In this document: positions 52,434 to 60,996 of the stretch, piece after piece
How the letters are laid out: the number at the start of each line of letters is the position of its first letter
Numbering within the stretch: the stretch's first letter is position 1
Assembly: GCF_030996345.1 (NCBI RefSeq)
Contig: NZ_CP118747.1
Coordinates: forward strand, 605,501-669,500
Reading direction: 5' to 3'
Source of the DNA: Acidithiobacillus sp. AMEEHan
GTDB lineage: Bacteria; Pseudomonadota; Gammaproteobacteria; Acidithiobacillales; Acidithiobacillaceae
Length of the DNA stretch: 64,000 bases
Notes under the pieces: model-generated
Database searches by the model: none
The model's input: only the letters and a program-made list of their open reading frames with translations
Told to the model about the DNA's origin: nothing
Translations under genes and position numbers: made by a program

Positions 52434-52929
52434 GCGGCGCAGTTGCCAGCGCTATTCAGCGCCGGGATGCACCTGGAAGCGTCGGAAGTCGGCCAGGCGT
52501 TTAGACTCTGCGATCTCGTCGTGCGGCACCAGAATGTACTCCCAAGGCTTGCTGCCCACCTTTGCCGCGTATTCGCTGGCGTGCTGGCACCAGCGCACAG
52601 CCGCCGCGGCCTTGGCCTGGACTTCTTCGCTTGTGAGATCGTCGCGCTTCTTGGTTTCGGCCATGAGGATGGTGTCGTCGGTTTCTGCCACAAAATCAGG
52701 AAGATACTCCGGCTGCTCGGCGCCAAGCCTGTAAAAGATCGAAAACTGCCGATTTTCGGAACAGCGCTGCTTCGCTAGCAGCCGTCGTTGACAAACCAGT
52801 AGGGCAAAACTACCTTATAAAAAAAGGCGATGAAGTCCGCCTGGAACCGTCCCCGTGACTAATGACTTCTACCCAACCCCGCAAAACGGGGCGGTAGTAT
52901 GTCGTCAACAGGACAGGGGGAGGTGCGGA
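52434..52929. other. 496-base gap between the glycosyltransferase and the Hyf-like operon
   Basis: Apart from the restriction-enzyme remnant on the minus strand (52452-52750) I see no gene. The remaining part, 52751-52929, must hold the promoter of the Hyf-like operon. CCCCGCAAAACGGGG at 52877-52891 is a small inverted repeat, not followed by a T-run. Confidence 0.45.
52452..52750 (-). pseudogene. 3' remnant of a restriction endonuclease R subunit / DEAD-helicase nuclease
   Basis: About 99 codons on the minus strand with a recognisable C-terminal pattern: SIFYRLGAEQPEYLPDFVAE, then DDTILMAETKKRDDL (PD-ExK-like D...ExK), EEVQAKAAAAVRWCQHASEY and KPWEYILVPHDEIAES. These recall the C-terminus of type III-like restriction subunits. 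No start codon, helicase part or partner methyltransferase is present; sequence further upstream is unrelated. It is a fossil of a lost defence system between two housekeeping blocks. Confidence 0.6.
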
Positions 52930-53868
52930 TTGAAAGATATCCTTTTGCAGGTGGCGCAGGTTTTGACGGTTTTGCTGTTGTCACCCCTGCTGCACGGGTT
53001 CATCGTCAAGATGGAGGAAAAGGTCCAGCGCGGCCAAGGTCCGTCCATCCTTCAGCCCTACCGCGATCTCTGGAAACTCTTTCACAAGACACAACTGGTG
53101 CCGGAAACGGCGACCTGGGTCTTTTTCGCCGCACCCGTGGTGGCTTTTGTGGCGATGATGATCGTGCCCATGCTCATCCCGGTGCTGACCAACTTCCCCT
53201 TGCCTCTCTCTGACATGGGAGACATCCTGGGCGGCGGCCTGATCCTGACCCTGGGGAGCTTTTTCATCTTGCTGGCCGGGCTCGACACCGGGCAACCCTT
53301 TGGCGGCCTGGGATCGAGCCGGGCGGTGATGCTCGGCATCCTGGCGGAGCCGACGCTGATCCTAGTCTTTGTCGGCATCACCTTTCTCGACCATTCCATG
53401 CTGCCCTTCGTGGCCAACCACCTCCTGGCGCAAAACCCGGTGGCCTATTGGAGCCCGGCACATATCTTTCTGATTTTTGCCTTCCTCATTCTCCTCACCG
53501 TGGAAACCGATCGCCTACCGATCCATTCCACCATTCCCTACGAAATCTACATGATTGATGAGGCACGGATTCTGGAATATTCGGGGCCCCTGTTGGCCTT
53601 GCTGAAGTGGGCGAGTTGGATGAAGCAGTTCATCCTCTACACCATTTTTCTCAATGTCTTTCTCTTCCCATGGGGTTTGTCGATGAGCGGCGATCTCGGC
53701 TCGGTGCTGCTCGCACTGCTGATCATCTTGGCGAAATATGGCGCCGTGGGGCTGTTCATGGTGATGGTGGACACGGTGCAGTCGCGCCTGCGTTTCTATC
53801 GTTACCAGGAGCCGCTGGCCCTTTCCTTCCTCTTTGCCGTGCTCGCCATCGTGGCGGATCAACTCTAG
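52930..53868 (+). CDS. Hyf/Ehr complex membrane subunit, HyfC/NuoH-like
   Basis: About 312 residues from the TTG at 52930 (GGAGGTG 6-7 bases upstream); the longer frame from 52855 lacks family features at its start. NuoH/HycD-type features: EEKVQRGQGPSILQPYRDLWKLF near the N-terminus, VETDRLPIHSTIPYEIYMIDE in the cytosolic loop, and 8 helices. It anchors the soluble arm to the membrane. First of six tightly linked genes making a group 4 hydrogenase-related complex. Confidence 0.88.
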   Translation: MKDILLQVAQVLTVLLLSPLLHGFIVKMEEKVQRGQGPSILQPYRDLWKLFHKTQLVPETATWVFFAAPVVAFVAMMIVPMLIPVLTNFPLPLSDMGDILGGGLILTLGSFFILLAGLDTGQPFGGLGSSRAVMLGILAEPTLILVFVGITFLDHSMLPFVANHLLAQNPVAYWSPAHIFLIFAFLILLTVETDRLPIHSTIPYEIYMIDEARILEYSGPLLALLKWASWMKQFILYTIFLNVFLFPWGLSMSGDLGSVLLALLIILAKYGAVGLFMVMVDTVQSRLRFYRYQEPLALSFLFAVLAIVADQL

Positions 53869-53877
53869 GAGCCAGCC

Positions 53878-54558
53878 ATGCTCATATTCCACCTCGGTCC
53901 TCTGGCGAGTTCTCTCTTCAGCCTGCTGGCGATTCTCGCCTTGGTGCTGTCTTTCGTGATGCTCGGCTCGCACTGGCTGAAAAACCACGTCTACGCATTT
54001 TCTGCGGAATCCTGGGTGATCGCGGCGATTTCCGCCTCCATCGGCTACTACGGGCACTACCCGGAGCTCTACCTGATCGCCGCCCTTTCGGCGCTTTTTC
54101 GCGGCACCCTCCTGCCCTATCTGGTGCTGCGCCTGGTGAAGCGCCTGAACATCAATCGCGAATTCACGCCTCTGCTCAAGCCCTCGTCGAGTATGCTGCT
54201 AGGGGCGGCCCTGGTGATTTTTTCCTACGAAGTGGCGCGGCGCCTGGGCATTGCCCTGAATCTCGCCGACAACATCGCCGTTCTCGCCCTGACCTGCATG
54301 TTCAGTCTCAAGCTCATCGGTTTTTTGATGATGATCCTGCGCTCCGAAGCCATCAGCCACATCCTGGGCCTTTTGGTCATCGAGAACGGGATCTTTCTCG
54401 GCTCGCAGATTATCGTTCCCGGGATGCCGGCCTTGCTCGAGTTGGTGATCATCTTCGATCTGGTCACCATCGTCATGGCCTTTGGCATGCTGGTGCGCTA
54501 CCTGCAAAGCCATGCTGGGACCACCAGCAGCCGCGGCCTGCAAAAGTTGGTGGGGTGA
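53878..54558 (+). CDS. Hyf/Ehr complex membrane subunit, HyfE-like
   Basis: 226 residues, about 7 helices, with GGALVIFS-like small-residue helices, SLKLIGFLMMILRSEAISHILGL and ENGIFLGSQIIVPGMPALLELVIIFDL. This is the HyfE family, whose second half is NuoK/MrpC-like (conserved glutamates in ENGIF and LLELV). A GGAGCCAGCC stretch precedes the ATG. Confidence 0.88.
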   Translation: MLIFHLGPLASSLFSLLAILALVLSFVMLGSHWLKNHVYAFSAESWVIAAISASIGYYGHYPELYLIAALSALFRGTLLPYLVLRLVKRLNINREFTPLLKPSSSMLLGAALVIFSYEVARRLGIALNLADNIAVLALTCMFSLKLIGFLMMILRSEAISHILGLLVIENGIFLGSQIIVPGMPALLELVIIFDLVTIVMAFGMLVRYLQSHAGTTSSRGLQKLVG

Positions 54559-54561
54559 AGG

Positions 54562-56025
54562 ATGGCGAATTTCGACGCTCTGATCGCCACCCTCTGGATC
54601 GTGCCCGGCGTGGCCATTGTCGCCATCCTGGCGATCCGGCGTCCGCGCTGGGCAGAGTTTCTCAATCTACTCAGTGCCATCGCCGTTTTTGCCCTGACCC
54701 TTGCCATCCTGGTACTTGCCCCAAACCGGGCCTGGGTGGGCGGGGCGCAGTATCTTCTGCTCACCCCCCTGGGCGCCTGGGTGCTCTTCTGCGTTGGCGT
54801 CGTGTATCTCCTGGCCTCGATCTATGCCATCGGCTACATGCGTTTACTTCCCGAAGAAGAGCCGCGCCTGCACACATTTTATGCGCTGCAGGCGGGCTTT
54901 GCCCTTACCATGCTCATCGCACCCGTGATGAACAACCCCGGCATTTTCTGGATCGCCATCGATTTCACCACCATCGTCAGCGCCTTCCTGGTCGGTTTCG
55001 AGCGCGAGGCGGAATGCATCGAGGCCGCCTGGAAATACCTCATCGTGGTCTCCGCGGGTCTTGCCCTGGCACTGCTGGGCATCATCCTCTTTTACTGGGG
55101 CGGCACCTTCAGCCTGGGACCGACCTATGCCCTGACCTGGGCGAATCTGCGCGCCACCGCGCCCAAGGTACCGGAAGTACTGCTGTTCTTTTCCTTTCTG
55201 CTGACGCTGGTGGGGTTCGGCACCAAAGTCGGTCTCGCCCCCATGCACACCTGGCTGCCCGATGCCCACAGTGAAGGCCCGGCACCAGCCTCGGCCATGC
55301 TTTCCGGCGCCCTGCTCAACATCGCCCTGCTCGGCATCTACCGTTTTCTTTCCATCGTGGATGCCGGCGGCTATGGAGTTTTGGGCCATACCGCCCTCCT
55401 CGTGCTCGGCGTAGTCTCCCTACTGGTGGCGGGTCTCTTCATCGTGCGGCAAGATGGCGCCAAGCGCATGCTCGCCTATTCTTCCCTAGAGCACATGGGG
55501 GTCTTGGCCATCGGCTTCGGCTTTGGCGGACCGATCGCCTTTGCCGGCGCCATGTATCACATGATCAATCACTCCTTGACCAAATCCCTCATGTTCTTTG
55601 GTGCCGGCAACATGATGCGCGCCTACCATACCAAGGCCATGAGTCAAATGCGCCGGGTGCTGCGCTACTATCCCTTCTCTGGCGGGGTCTGGCTTTTGGG
55701 CGCCGTGGCTATCACCGGGGCACCGCCCTTTGGTCTTTTCCTGTCGGAAATCACCATCCTGCGCGGCGGCATCGGCAGCGCCAATCCTTGGGCGGTCTGG
55801 GTCATGGCCGTCTTGTTGATCCTTATCTTCACCGCCTTCCTCAACCATTTCCGGCGCATGATCTGGGGGCCGGAGCCAGAAGCCGATGCCGAGCCCAAGC
55901 TTCGCCTCTCCTTCTGGAATGTCCTGCCTATGCTCTTGGCCTTCGTGCCGATCTTCGTCCTCGGCCTCTGGTGGCCACAGGGCCTGTGGAGCTTCTTCGC
56001 CAACGCCTTCCGGGTGGCCCCATGA
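54562..56025 (+). CDS. Hyf/Ehr antiporter-like subunit, HyfF/NuoL-M-like
   Basis: 487 residues, about 14 helices. It has FWIAIDFTTIVSAFLVGFER, GFGTKVGLAPMHTWLPDAHSEGPAP (TM7 lysine and TM8 histidine region) and AKRMLAYSSLEHMGV. It is an ion-pumping subunit of the Mrp-antiporter type. In the first half the usual TM5 glutamate appears replaced by aspartate (IDFTT). ATGA overlap with the large-subunit gene. Confidence 0.88.
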   Translation: MANFDALIATLWIVPGVAIVAILAIRRPRWAEFLNLLSAIAVFALTLAILVLAPNRAWVGGAQYLLLTPLGAWVLFCVGVVYLLASIYAIGYMRLLPEEEPRLHTFYALQAGFALTMLIAPVMNNPGIFWIAIDFTTIVSAFLVGFEREAECIEAAWKYLIVVSAGLALALLGIILFYWGGTFSLGPTYALTWANLRATAPKVPEVLLFFSFLLTLVGFGTKVGLAPMHTWLPDAHSEGPAPASAMLSGALLNIALLGIYRFLSIVDAGGYGVLGHTALLVLGVVSLLVAGLFIVRQDGAKRMLAYSSLEHMGVLAIGFGFGGPIAFAGAMYHMINHSLTKSLMFFGAGNMMRAYHTKAMSQMRRVLRYYPFSGGVWLLGAVAITGAPPFGLFLSEITILRGGIGSANPWAVWVMAVLLILIFTAFLNHFRRMIWGPEPEADAEPKLRLSFWNVLPMLLAFVPIFVLGLWWPQGLWSFFANAFRVAP

Positions 56026-57515
56026 GCGATACCCTGTTCTCTTCCGTAGCGGAAATCCGCCAGTTGCAACCCGGCGAACTCGAGGCAACGGCACGGGACT
56101 GTCTGGCGCAAGGAATGCGCTTTCTCTGCGCCTGGCACGACTGGGAGGACGGGCTTTGTGTACTGCGCTATCTCCTCAGCCGTCCCGACAACCACCAATT
56201 TCTGCTGCTCGAGCTGCGCGGACAGCAGCAGATTCCTTCCCTAGCCCGCAGCGTCCCGCTGCTCGGTTGGTATGAGCGGGAAATGCAGGAGCTCGGCGGC
56301 CTCGAATTCATCGACCACCCCGAGCCCTATCCCCTGTTCATCCACGAGGGCTACCAAGTTGCTGTCCCGCCCCTCGGCCCCACGGAGGACAGTGGTCGTC
56401 TCCATGGCAGCTATGCGCCCCCCATCATGCCAGAGCTGCGCAACGATCAGGTGCAAGACCTCTATTGGGGGCCGGTGCGCGCCGACTTCGTCGAAACTGG
56501 GGAGTTTCATTTCTCCTATATCGGCGAGGCCATCCTCCATTATCACCCGCGACTGTTTTACAAGCATCGCGGTTTGGAGAAGCGCTTTTCTGGCCTGCGG
56601 CCGGAACAGGGGGTCTTTTTTGCCGAGCGTGTTTCCGGGGTAGGAAGCGCCTGTCACGCCCTCGCCTACTGTCAGGCGGTGGAGGCCGCCTGGGGGATCG
56701 AGGTACCCCTGCGCGCCCAGTTGCTGCGGGTCATCCTCGCGGAGCTCGAGCGCCTGTACAATCATTTTCACTACTTTGGACTCCTCGCCAAGACCACGAC
56801 CCTGAAGGTGGCCTCGGCCGAGGGGCTACTCCTCGAAGAGCGGGTCAAGCAGTTGAATGGCCGCTTGACCGGCTCCCGCTTCCTGCGCAGCCTGCTCTGT
56901 GTGGGAGGCTTGCGCCGGGATATCGCCGCCGAGCATCTGGCCCACGAACTCGAGCCCCTCATCCACCAGGCCGATGCCTACCTGCAACGGCTGCAGAACA
57001 CCGCCAGCCATCTCGATCGCCTGATGGGTACCGGCGTGCTGCCGCGGCAGGCCGCCTTCGACCAGGGAGCTACCGGCCCTGTCGCACGCGCCTCCGGCCT
57101 CGATCGCGACTTGCGTCGCGATCACCCCTACGCTGCCTACCACAGGCTGCGCTTCAACGTGCCCGTACGGGAAAAAGGCGATGCCATGGCCCGCGCGGAG
57201 GTGCGCGCGGAATCCCTGCGCGAGGCCTTCGCCCTGCTCGTCCAGGCGAGTGGACGCCTCAAGTCCGGCCCAGTATGCGCCAAATGCACCGCGCTTGCTG
57301 GGGAACGAGCAGGTCTCGGCTGGGCCGAGAGCCCGCGCGGGTCGTTGCTCTATGCCGTGCGGATTCGAGATGGAAAATTGCAACGGGTGAAGATCAAGTC
57401 GCCTTCTTTCTCCAATTGGCGGGTCTTTCCCTTGACGGTGCACGACACCAACATGATGGACTATGCCATCAATGAAGCCAGCTTTGGCTTGACCATTGCC
57501 GGTTGCGATCGCTAG
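56022..57515 (+). CDS. Hydrogenase-like large subunit without NiFe ligands (HyfG/Ehr type)
   Basis: 497 residues. The N-terminal NuoC-like domain (1-150) has LGWYEREMQELGGLEFIDHP. The large-subunit domain has HPRLFYKHRGLEKRF, then ERVSGVGSACHALAY where true hydrogenases have RVCGICxxxH, and near the C-terminus VHDTNMMDYAINEASFGL where they have DPCxxC. All four nickel-binding cysteines are therefore absent, so it cannot be a hydrogenase. By position it is NuoD-like and may reduce or sense a quinone-like or other electron acceptor. Matches the published notion of Ehr (energy-converting-hydrogenase-related) complexes. Confidence 0.87.
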   Translation: MSDTLFSSVAEIRQLQPGELEATARDCLAQGMRFLCAWHDWEDGLCVLRYLLSRPDNHQFLLLELRGQQQIPSLARSVPLLGWYEREMQELGGLEFIDHPEPYPLFIHEGYQVAVPPLGPTEDSGRLHGSYAPPIMPELRNDQVQDLYWGPVRADFVETGEFHFSYIGEAILHYHPRLFYKHRGLEKRFSGLRPEQGVFFAERVSGVGSACHALAYCQAVEAAWGIEVPLRAQLLRVILAELERLYNHFHYFGLLAKTTTLKVASAEGLLLEERVKQLNGRLTGSRFLRSLLCVGGLRRDIAAEHLAHELEPLIHQADAYLQRLQNTASHLDRLMGTGVLPRQAAFDQGATGPVARASGLDRDLRRDHPYAAYHRLRFNVPVREKGDAMARAEVRAESLREAFALLVQASGRLKSGPVCAKCTALAGERAGLGWAESPRGSLLYAVRIRDGKLQRVKIKSPSFSNWRVFPLTVHDTNMMDYAINEASFGLTIAGCDR

Positions 57516-57525
57516 GAGGGACGAG

Positions 57526-58317
57526 ATGCCATTCTGGACCTGGGCAGGAATCAAGGCGGGACGCGCCAGCACCCAATGGCCGCTGCGCGGCCCCGATGGA
57601 CAGGAAGGGGTGCTGGGTATGCCCAGTTGGCATCCCGAAGCCTGTCAAAGCGACTGCCAGCGCTGCGTCGAGAGCTGCCCAACCCAGGCCATTCGCTGGC
57701 AGGGGGACAACATCACCATCGACTATGGCCGTTGCATCGTTTGCCAGAGCTGTGTCGAAAGCTGCCCGGAGGGCGCCCTACAGCCTTCGGGAGATTGGGC
57801 CTTTGCTGTGCGCCGGCGCGAAGACCTACAGTGGCAGGTCGCCATCGAGAGCGAGAACGGCAAGGCAGTGCAGCAGAAAGTGGCGCAAAGCCTGCGGCGG
57901 AGCCTGCACATCAAGCATGTCGACGCCGGCTCCTGCAATGGCTGCGAGTCCGAAATTGCGGCCCTCGACAATCCCTTCTACAACCTGCATCGCCTGGGCA
58001 TTTTCTTCACCCCTTCGCCACGCTTCGCCGATTTGCTGCTGGTCACGGGGCCGGTCACCGTCCCCATGCGCGAGCCCCTGCTCGCCACCTGGGAGGCGAT
58101 GCCCGAACCGCGGATGGTCTTGGCGCTGGGCACCTGTGCCGTCTCCGGGGCGCCCATGGATGCCGGCTACGCCGGCGGTCACGGCCTGGAGGGAGTCCTG
58201 CCGGTGGACGTCTGGCTGCCCGGCTGCCCACCCAATCCCGCCGCCCTGATCCATGCCTTGCTCCTCCTCCTCGAGCGGCAGGCGCAGCGGGTGGAAGGAG
58301 GCCGGTATGTTGGCTAG
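57526..58317 (+). CDS. Fused ferredoxin-like and NuoB-like subunit (HyfH-HyfI type)
   Basis: 263 residues from the ATG after an AGGAGGG site. The N-terminal 90 residues carry two [4Fe-4S] motifs (CQSDCQRCVESCP and CIVCQSCVESCP). The C-terminal 150 residues are NuoB/small-subunit-like with DAGSCNGCESEI, ALGTCAVSGA and LPGCPPNPAALIHA, so the proximal cluster is intact. The electron wire is thus complete although the NiFe site of the partner is missing. The 3' end overlaps the next gene by 11 bases. Confidence 0.88.
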   Translation: MPFWTWAGIKAGRASTQWPLRGPDGQEGVLGMPSWHPEACQSDCQRCVESCPTQAIRWQGDNITIDYGRCIVCQSCVESCPEGALQPSGDWAFAVRRREDLQWQVAIESENGKAVQQKVAQSLRRSLHIKHVDAGSCNGCESEIAALDNPFYNLHRLGIFFTPSPRFADLLLVTGPVTVPMREPLLATWEAMPEPRMVLALGTCAVSGAPMDAGYAGGHGLEGVLPVDVWLPGCPPNPAALIHALLLLLERQAQRVEGGRYVG

Positions 58318-60271
58318 TTTTGCCGTCGCCGTACTGCTGTTCTTGCTGACCATTCCCCTCGGCATCCTGCGCCTGCACCTTGCTGCCCGCCTGAGCCTGA
58401 TTGCAGGCAGCGCGGCCGTCCTTTTGGGCAGCGCCCTGGCACTGCCGGAAAGCGGCGCCAGCGCCATGCTCTGGTCCCTGAGTGCCGATCAGGTATCCTG
58501 GAGTCTGCAACCTGCCGCCGCTTGGTTGTTATTCTGGGGAGTATTGGCCGCCCTCGCCGCCTTCCTTTCGCCTTGCCGGGCGCGTCGTCCCGGCCTCTGG
58601 TACGCCGGTGCCGCCGTCGCCCTACTTGGGAGTCTGGGGGTGGCGGGTCTGCAGGAGGGCATCGCCTTCCTCATCGCCTGGGAATTCCTGAGCTTTGGCG
58701 GCGCCATCCTCCTCCTTGCCGACGGCGCTGCCCCGGCAGAGCGTTCCGGTCAGTCCAACCTGTACATGCTTGCTCTGCTCGAGATCGGCGCCGTGGCCTT
58801 GCTGCTCTGCGTGTTATTACTGGGGGCAGGGAATACCCAGTTTTCCGCCTGGTCCCAAAGCTGGGCACAGTACGGGGCTGACGCCTTTGGCATTGCCGCG
58901 CTGTTTCTCATCGGTTTTGGCGCCAAGCTGGGCGTGCTGCCTTTCTATGAATGGTACCCTGGCGCCTATGGCAGCGGCACGGGTGCCTCGGGCGCGCTGC
59001 TCTCGGGCGTCGTTCTCAATGTCGCCTATTTCGCCCTCGGGCGCAGTATCCTCGATTGGTTGCCCGTCTCCACCGCCACCAGCACCGGCATCCTCCTCGT
59101 CGCCGTCGGTACAGTCTCCTCCATTCTCGCCATTCTCTATGCCTTCCAACAGAACGACTGGCGCCGCCTACTCTCCTTTTCGACGGCAGAGAATGCCAAT
59201 TTGGCGGTGGTGGCCCTGGGCGCCGCATCCCTCTTTCGTGCCGAAGACTTTAGCGCCCTTTCCACCCTCGCCTGGACCGTCGGCCTGATCCATTTGGGTG
59301 GTCACAGCCTCGCCAAGGGCAGTATGATGCTGTCGGCCGATCGTTCCGCTGATGTCCAGGGCGACTACCGTATTGCCCAGAGTCGCATCCTCGCCCTCGC
59401 CCCCTGGACCCTGGGCCTGGGTGCCGCCCTCGGCGCCATGAGTCTGGCCGCCATGCCGCCGAGCGCGGGCTTCGCCGGCGAATGGTATCTCTTCCAGACC
59501 GTGTTTCAGGACTTCCATCTGCACAACACCGCCGCCCGTCTGGCTTTGGCCCTCGGCGGGGCAGGTCTGGCGCTCACTGCGGCCATTGCCTTGGCGACCA
59601 TGATCAAGGTCTTCGGCATCGGCTTGCTAGGTGGAATGAGTGAAGAAGACCGGCGGCGGCCTCGTGGCAACTGGCTGGTCCTCGTGCTCGGCCTGCTCGT
59701 CCTGCTCTATGCCGCAGCCCTACCCTGGACTCTGCATTTGCTGGGCTTTGCCAACTGGCCAGCCGACCCCACTGCCGTGCAGGCCATGACTCGCGGGGCA
59801 TTTCTCATCCCTTTGCGCTTCCATTTTGCCTTCATTTCACCGCCGCTGCTGCTCTTGGTGGGCCTACTGTTTTCCCTGCTGCCCCTCGGCCTCCTTGCCT
59901 GGAGTCATCGGCGCCAGGGGCGCCGTCGGGTGCCGGTCTGGGCCCACGGGCTGCGGCAGATTCCCGCCGAAAATGCCATCACCGCCCTGGCTTTTTCCAA
60001 TGCCCTGCGGGTGTTCTACAGTTTTGTCTACCGACCGCAAAATCGCGTACAACGCTCCTATCGGGAGCGGGAATATTTCATCCGCGAGCTACGCTTCAAC
60101 TACAGTGAAGCCCCGTTCTTTGGTCCTTGGCTCTTTCGTCCCAGCGTGCGCTTGGTAGAAGCCCTGGCTGATCGCTTCGGTCTTGCCCTGCAAAATGGCT
60201 CCCTGAACGCCTATCTGGCGTACATCGGGATATTGTTGCTGGTCATTTTCGCGAGTGTTTTTTATGTTTGA
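58307..60271 (+). CDS. Hyf/Ehr antiporter-like subunit, HyfB-like
   Basis: 654 residues, about 16 helices. HyfB-type features: AFLIAWEFLSFGGAILLL (key glutamate), FGAKLGVLPFYEWYPGAYGSG, WRRLLSFSTAENANLAVVALG and GGHSLAKGSMMLSAD. The tail after residue 560 (RQIPAENAITALAFSNALRVFYSFVYRPQNRV) is the typical HyfB/HycC C-terminus. Last gene of the six-gene complex, the second ion-pump subunit. No DabA-type carbonic-anhydrase partner is present, which argues against a bicarbonate pump. Confidence 0.87.
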   Translation: MLASFAVAVLLFLLTIPLGILRLHLAARLSLIAGSAAVLLGSALALPESGASAMLWSLSADQVSWSLQPAAAWLLFWGVLAALAAFLSPCRARRPGLWYAGAAVALLGSLGVAGLQEGIAFLIAWEFLSFGGAILLLADGAAPAERSGQSNLYMLALLEIGAVALLLCVLLLGAGNTQFSAWSQSWAQYGADAFGIAALFLIGFGAKLGVLPFYEWYPGAYGSGTGASGALLSGVVLNVAYFALGRSILDWLPVSTATSTGILLVAVGTVSSILAILYAFQQNDWRRLLSFSTAENANLAVVALGAASLFRAEDFSALSTLAWTVGLIHLGGHSLAKGSMMLSADRSADVQGDYRIAQSRILALAPWTLGLGAALGAMSLAAMPPSAGFAGEWYLFQTVFQDFHLHNTAARLALALGGAGLALTAAIALATMIKVFGIGLLGGMSEEDRRRPRGNWLVLVLGLLVLLYAAALPWTLHLLGFANWPADPTAVQAMTRGAFLIPLRFHFAFISPPLLLLVGLLFSLLPLGLLAWSHRRQGRRRVPVWAHGLRQIPAENAITALAFSNALRVFYSFVYRPQNRVQRSYREREYFIRELRFNYSEAPFFGPWLFRPSVRLVEALADRFGLALQNGSLNAYLAYIGILLLVIFASVFYV

Positions 60272-60290
60272 CGACAAGGAGAAAAAATAG

Positions 60291-60668
60291 ATGTTCGCCA
60301 CTTTCGGCTTCATAGCGATCTTTGCCGTGCTCGGCGCCTGGGCCCGCTATGGCCAGTCTCTTTTGGTGCAAACGGTGTTCGGACGGAATTTTCCTTGGGC
60401 AACCTTGAGCATCAACGTGCTTGGTTGCTTCCTCATGGGTTTTCTCTTTTTCGAGACCCTGGAGCGTATTTCTCTGGCGCCGGAACTGCGTACGGGAATC
60501 CTCACCGGCGGGCTCGGCGCCTATACCACCTTCTCTACTTTCTCTTTGGAAACCTTGGTCCTCTTCGAAAATGGAGAACCTGCCAGGGCACTCTTGTATA
60601 TGTTTTCTTCCCTGTTTCTTTGTGTGGCGGCGGCCTTTGCCGGCGCCTGGATCTCGCGCAGCATTTGA
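60291..60668 (+). CDS. crcB: Fluoride channel CrcB (Fluc)
   Basis: 125 residues, four helices. It contains GAWARYGQSLLV, the pore asparagine in TLSINVLGCFLMG and the signature GGLGAYTTFSTFSLET. It exports fluoride as a dual-topology dimer, relevant at low pH where HF enters cells. An ACAAGGAG site precedes the ATG. No fluoride riboswitch was recognised in the 19-base gap; it follows the Hyf-like operon closely. Confidence 0.93.
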   Translation: MFATFGFIAIFAVLGAWARYGQSLLVQTVFGRNFPWATLSINVLGCFLMGFLFFETLERISLAPELRTGILTGGLGAYTTFSTFSLETLVLFENGEPARALLYMFSSLFLCVAAAFAGAWISRSI

Positions 60669-60678
60669 GAGGTGACGC

Positions 60679-60996
60679 ATGACGACAGTCTCGGTGGTAC
60701 GGGTTTATCTCAAGGAAGGCGACAAACACGATGGCCATAATCTCATGGAAGAAATCTTCCGCATGCTGCACGATCAGTACAAGGTGCATGGCGTGACGGC
60801 CTTCCGCGGCATTGCCGGTTTTGGTAGCAAGGGCACCGTCCACGCCGACGACATCCTGCGCCTCAACGTGCATTTGCCCCTGGTGCTGGAATTCTTCGAC
60901 GAGCCCGAAACCGTGGATGCCGTCCTGCCGCATCTGCAAGAGCTGGTACCGGCCAATCACATCCTGCGCTGGGAAGCGGAGTGCGGCTGCCCGTGA
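60679..60996 (+). CDS. DUF190 family protein
   Basis: 105 residues with the DUF190 pattern VVRVYLKEGDKHDGHNLMEE, then YKVHGVTAFRGIAGFGSKGT and LPLVLEFFDEPE. It has a PII-like ferredoxin fold. Frequently found beside crcB, as here (10-base gap), so it may modulate fluoride export by binding a small ligand; the function is not established. Confidence 0.88.
   Translation: MTTVSVVRVYLKEGDKHDGHNLMEEIFRMLHDQYKVHGVTAFRGIAGFGSKGTVHADDILRLNVHLPLVLEFFDEPETVDAVLPHLQELVPANHILRWEAECGCP

Noticed and set aside
52930-60271. Hydrogenase-4 or formate hydrogenlyase
   Set aside because: The large subunit lacks all four nickel-binding cysteines, and no formate dehydrogenase or maturation genes are present.
58307-60271. 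DAB-type inorganic carbon pump (DabB)
   Set aside because: No DabA partner is present, and the gene is embedded in a complete Hyf-like set.
60272-60290. Fluoride riboswitch upstream of crcB
   Set aside because: The gap is only 19 bases, too short for a crcB-motif aptamer.
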